A stretch of 42,453 nt of DNA from Anaerolineae bacterium. Its GTDB lineage: Bacteria > Chloroflexota > Anaerolineae > Fen-1058. Positions 39,793 through 42,453 of the stretch are shown piece after piece. The notes under the pieces are model-generated. The model was not told the DNA's origin, searched no databases, and saw only the letters and a list, made by a program, of their open reading frames with translations. Positions within the stretch are counted from its first letter, which is position 1, and the number at the start of each line of letters is the position of its first letter. Position numbers and translations under genes: made by a program. Location: assembly GCA_003154115.1 (NCBI GenBank), contig PMCF01000159.1:1-42453 (forward strand). Direction: 5' to 3'.

Positions 39793-41766
39793 ATGCCCGG
39801 AATATTAGCCATTGTCGTGGCCGTCATCGGCCTACTGGTGCTGCTGATTATCTTGTTAGGGATCCGGTACATCCCCAACAACCGGATCGGCATCGTGGAG
39901 AAACGCTGGAGTTTCAGCAAAGGCTCGGTCAAGTCCGGTTTGATCGCGCTCAACGGCGAGGCGGGCTATCAGCCCCGCGTGCTGCGCGGCGGCTTGCATT
40001 ATCTGCTGCCGCTGCAATACAACGTGCATGTGATGCCGCTCGTCACGATCGCGCAGGGCAAGATTGGCTACATCTTCGCCCGCGACGGCAAGCCGCTGGA
40101 GCCGACGCAAGTGCTGGCGTCGAATGCGATCGTGAGTGATTTTCAAGACGCGGAGGCCTTCCTGAAGAAGGCAGGGCAGCGCGGCCCGCAGCGCCGCATC
40201 TTGCGCGAAGGCACCTATGCCATTAACCTGGTGCAGTTCGTCGTCATCACGGAAGAACACGTGTATTCACTGCCGCTCAGCAAAGAGGATGCGGCGACGA
40301 TTCACCAAATGGCGACGTTCATCGCCGAGCGCGGCGGATTCCGCCCCGTGGTAATCAAAGACACCGACGATCTGGTCGGCATCGTGACGGTGCACGATGG
40401 CACGTCGCTGGCCCAGGATGACATCATTGCGCCGATCGTCGGCGATGATCCGGCGCAGGCTTACACGTATCACAATAAGTTCCAGGACCCCGATCGGTTT
40501 TTGCAGGCCGGCGGCTATCGCGGCCGCCAACTGCAAGTGCTGGTCGAAGGCACGTACTACATCAACCGCGTCTTCGCCACAGTCGAGATGATCCCCAAGA
40601 CGATTATCGAAGTCGGGAACGTCGGCGTGGTCGTGTCGTACACCGGCGGGGCCGGCGTCGATCTGTCGGGTGTGGAATACCGGCACGGCGAGATGGTCGA
40701 GAAGAACAAGCGCGGCGTGTGGAATATGCCGCTGCTGCCCGGCAAGTATGCGTTCAATACGTATGCCGGCAAGGTCATCACCGTGCCGACGACGAACATC
40801 ATCTTGAAGTGGATCCGCAACGAGACCGGCGCGCATCACTTCGACGAGAATCTGACCGAGGTCTCGCTGATCACGAAAGACGCGTTCGAGCCGTCGCTGC
40901 CGCTCTCGGTAGTGATCCACATCGATTATCAGAAAGCGCCGCTGGTGATTCAACGCTTCGGCGACATCAAGAAATTGGTGGAGCAGACGCTGGACCCGAT
41001 GGTGTCCGCGTACTTCAAGAACGTGGGCCAGACGCGCACGCTGATTCAACTCTTGCAAGAACGCAGCATCATTCAACAGATCGCCAGTCAGGAGATGAAA
41101 GACAAGTTCGCGCACTACAATCTGGAATTGGAAGAGGTGCTGATCGGGACACCGGCGTCCGCGCCCGGCGACACGCAGATCGAAACCATCCTGATGCAGC
41201 TACGCTCGCGGCAGGTGGCGGCCGAGCAGGTGGAGACGTACGATCGGCAGCAGCAGGCCGCCGTCAAGGAGCGCGAGTTGAAAGAGGCGCAATCGCGCGC
41301 GCAGATGCAGACGAACATCACCGAGTCGGAGTTGAGCATTACGGTGTTGGGCAACCAGGGCAAGGCGGAGTTTCAACGCTCACTGCAGCAGGCCGCGCAG
41401 ATTCGCGCGCTGGCGATGGCCGAGGCCGAGAAGGTGGCGCGCATCGGTATCGCGCAGGCATTGGCGACTGAGGAACAGGTACGCGCTTACGGCGGTCCGC
41501 AGTTCCAGGTGACGCAGACAGTGCTGAGCCGCTTCGCCGAGGCGATTCAACAGGCCGGGGTCGATGTGGTGCCGCGCATCATGATCGGCGGCAAGGACGG
41601 CAGCAATGGCAGTATCATGGAGGCGCTGATGGCGATGCTGCTCTCAGAGCGCTTGAGCAGCGGCGCAGTCGATCAAGGTCAACGTTCGCCCGAAGCGGCC
41701 GCCATGCTCGCTCAGATTCGGCAGAGCTTGCAGAACAAATCCGAGACGGGCAACAAGAAAAACTGA
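39793..41766 (+). CDS. long SPFH/flotillin-like membrane protein
   Basis: This 657-aa protein has an N-terminal TM helix (ILAIVVAVIGLLVLLIILLG) followed by SPFH-type sequence. The core from about 330 to 470 (TNIILKW, SLPLSVVIHIDYQKAPLVIQRFG, LVEQTLDPMVSAYFKN) matches the SPFH/band-7 domain. A long Gln/Glu/Ala-rich coiled coil follows (470-560), then a C-terminal helical part ending in Gln/Asn/Lys. Four N-terminal beta modules precede the core: an IGIV-type strand (starting near 31, 90, 194 and 276) is each time followed by a [PRG]..L..G.Y..N strand (59, 132, 243, 307). SPFH proteins scaffold membrane microdomains. SD AAGGAGC lies 8 bp before the ATG. Confidence 0.88.
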   Translation: MPGILAIVVAVIGLLVLLIILLGIRYIPNNRIGIVEKRWSFSKGSVKSGLIALNGEAGYQPRVLRGGLHYLLPLQYNVHVMPLVTIAQGKIGYIFARDGKPLEPTQVLASNAIVSDFQDAEAFLKKAGQRGPQRRILREGTYAINLVQFVVITEEHVYSLPLSKEDAATIHQMATFIAERGGFRPVVIKDTDDLVGIVTVHDGTSLAQDDIIAPIVGDDPAQAYTYHNKFQDPDRFLQAGGYRGRQLQVLVEGTYYINRVFATVEMIPKTIIEVGNVGVVVSYTGGAGVDLSGVEYRHGEMVEKNKRGVWNMPLLPGKYAFNTYAGKVITVPTTNIILKWIRNETGAHHFDENLTEVSLITKDAFEPSLPLSVVIHIDYQKAPLVIQRFGDIKKLVEQTLDPMVSAYFKNVGQTRTLIQLLQERSIIQQIASQEMKDKFAHYNLELEEVLIGTPASAPGDTQIETILMQLRSRQVAAEQVETYDRQQQAAVKERELKEAQSRAQMQTNITESELSITVLGNQGKAEFQRSLQQAAQIRALAMAEAEKVARIGIAQALATEEQVRAYGGPQFQVTQTVLSRFAEAIQQAGVDVVPRIMIGGKDGSNGSIMEALMAMLLSERLSSGAVDQGQRSPEAAAMLAQIRQSLQNKSETGNKKN

Positions 41767-41785
41767 AGGCAACTGCCTGGCCTCA

Positions 41786-41823
41786 CCCCTCTCCTGAAAT
41801 GAAAGGATATTTCAGGAGAGGGG
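41786..41823 (+). terminator. terminator of the SPFH gene
   Basis: CCCCTCTCCTGAAAT and ATTTCAGGAGAGGGG form a perfect 15-bp stem with an 8-nt loop, 19 bp after the stop. No long T-tract follows, but an outer CTCAC/GTGAG pair extends the structure. Confidence 0.65.
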
Positions 41824-41943
41824 TTGGGGGTGAGTCAGGCTTGCGATTGGGGTGATGATGGAGAGCTAGGTGAGATCGCAACGAGGGAAGTGAAATTTGA
41901 GGGCGGGGTGTGCAAAGTTGTGCTGAAACAGAGGATCTTTTTG

Positions 41944-42027
41944 AAGTCTATGCCAGTAAAAAGCCGCCCGTGAGGTTTCACGAGCGGCTTCGATGTTGGG
42001 GTGGAAAGATGTGAACCTCCGACCCCT
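41944..42027. repeat. direct repeat copy B with hairpin (about 84 bp)
   Basis: Second copy of 38328-38410 in the same orientation, about 3.6 kb away. The T-arm-like segment on the minus strand reads GGAGG-TTCACAT-CTTTC; the changed bases still pair, as in copy A. The hairpin with TTTTT on the minus strand is fully kept. Confidence 0.85.
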
Positions 42028-42107
42028 GCGCAGACGCATCACATCTACCCTGCATACAGTTCTCGTTCCTTCAGCAAAGGATTAGGCAACACCATTCGCC
42101 AAGAGAC

Positions 42108-42228
42108 GCCCTAACGTCACGTTTCACCTGCGCCCGCCGTGCCTATGCTTGACGACTCGTCCAAAGTGGCGCAAGTGCCTTCAATAAAAACCGTGCTTGT
42201 AGCGTCGGGTGGCAAACGCTTGTTAGGC
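42108..42228 (-). repeat. attC-like imperfect palindrome (integron recombination-site candidate)
   Basis: Read on the minus strand it begins GCCTAAC (a perfect R'' box, RYYYAAC) and ends GTTAGGGC (an R' box with one extra G). Inside, AAGCGTTTGCCACC faces GGTGAAACGTGAC, giving a second pair of complementary blocks offset by a short unpaired spacer, as in attC L boxes. Length of 121 bp is within the attC range. It lies 61 bp after the stop of the DUF333 gene on the same strand, where a cassette attC would be expected. Confidence 0.45.
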
Positions 42229-42289
42229 TGCCTTCCTTGCTAGACCAAAGTAGGTCCACGCCGGCAGGTAATGTAGAGGCTGAACTGCT

Positions 42290-42453
42290 CTACTTGGCCG
42301 GTCCACACTCACCGCGGAAGTAGGCCCACTCATCACATTTGCTCCCATCGGGGAAGGTACATACTCCGCTCTGGCTGCCATCCGCCGCGGTGACGATTTG
42401 CAGTTTGCCGCCGTTCTGCTCGCAATGCACCGAAGCCGGGTTGGGCAGGCTGG
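42290..42453 (-). CDS. DUF333-containing protein (partial, 5' end beyond the window)
   Basis: The minus strand from the right edge reads an open frame of 53 codons and a TAG. It contains NPASVHCEQNGGKL, GSQSGVCTFPDGSKCDEW and AYFRGEC. The three Cys, the NP[AS]..[YH]C start and CEEW-like CDEW are the DUF333 signature (often in small secreted or lipoprotein-like proteins annotated as putative hemolysin-type). The function is unknown. The signal peptide, if any, lies outside the window. The attC-like site follows it, so it may be a cassette gene. Confidence 0.85.
   Translation of the reverse strand, partial: SLPNPASVHCEQNGGKLQIVTAADGSQSGVCTFPDGSKCDEWAYFRGECGPAK

Larger units (their letters stand above)
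41767..42289. other. 523-bp spacer with terminator, repeat copy B and an attC-like site
   Basis: From left to right: SPFH terminator (41786-41823), a featureless stretch to 41943, direct repeat B (41944-42027), a 16-codon minus-strand frame (42045-42095), the attC-like palindrome (42108-42228), then 61 bp to the DUF333 stop. No full gene is seen. Confidence 0.65.

Overview
The window is 42.45 kb of GC-rich bacterial chromosome. No rRNA or tRNA gene was found, and taxonomy can only be inferred. Multi-GAF histidine kinases, single-domain KaiC-like ATPases, a YVTN surface protein, stand-alone B12/MeaB genes and intergenic repeat words of the AATCAGAAATC type together suggest Chloroflexota (an Anaerolineae-like lineage), with moderate confidence.

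Layout, left to right. 1-1.9 kb: the tail of an unknown gene, a BrnT/BrnA-type toxin-antitoxin pair, a mini-PAS protein and a Nudix hydrolase (all +). 2.1-4.9 kb: a VOC protein, then a 746-aa two-domain 6-phosphofructokinase with the architecture of eukaryotic PFK (catalytic N-half, degenerate C-half). 5.0-8.3 kb (-): a secreted, membrane-anchored YVTN beta-propeller protein with 14 full repeats of 41 aa. 8.6-14.4 kb (-): dnaE, then a YbaK-type deacylase coupled to a PPi-type phosphofructokinase. 14.9-16.9 kb (+): a small membrane protein, Fpg/MutM and a membrane-anchored unknown protein. 17.0-23.9 kb (-): two small membrane proteins, a PAS-8xGAF histidine kinase and adenosine deaminase, in one apparent operon. 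24.1-31.4 kb (-): B12-binding domain, MeaB, histidine phosphatase, PRPP synthetase, SecA, a winged-helix protein and a KaiC-like ATPase. 31.7-38.3 kb (+): a multi-TM sensor histidine kinase, a DUF5680-like protein, a VOC protein and a cytochrome P450. 38.3-42.0 kb: a segment between two direct repeats of about 84 bp, holding an AT-richer pair of winged-helix genes and a long SPFH protein. Right edge: an attC-like palindrome and a truncated DUF333 gene (-).

Many neighbours share 4-bp ATGA overlaps (2680, 9730, 23284, 23619, 25401, 30003), so co-translation is common here. Convergent gene ends are separated by strong A/T-flanked hairpins. Good sigma70-type promoters can be read upstream of the YVTN gene, dnaE, the B12/MeaB operon, the second kinase and the P450.

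Points most worth following: the eukaryote-like tandem PFK next to a PPi-PFK; the two-gene winged-helix cassette with a tandem dyad in its leader; the SPFH protein with four N-terminal beta modules; the SecA-wHTH-KaiC overlap; the attC-like site; and a 97-bp MITE-like insertion.
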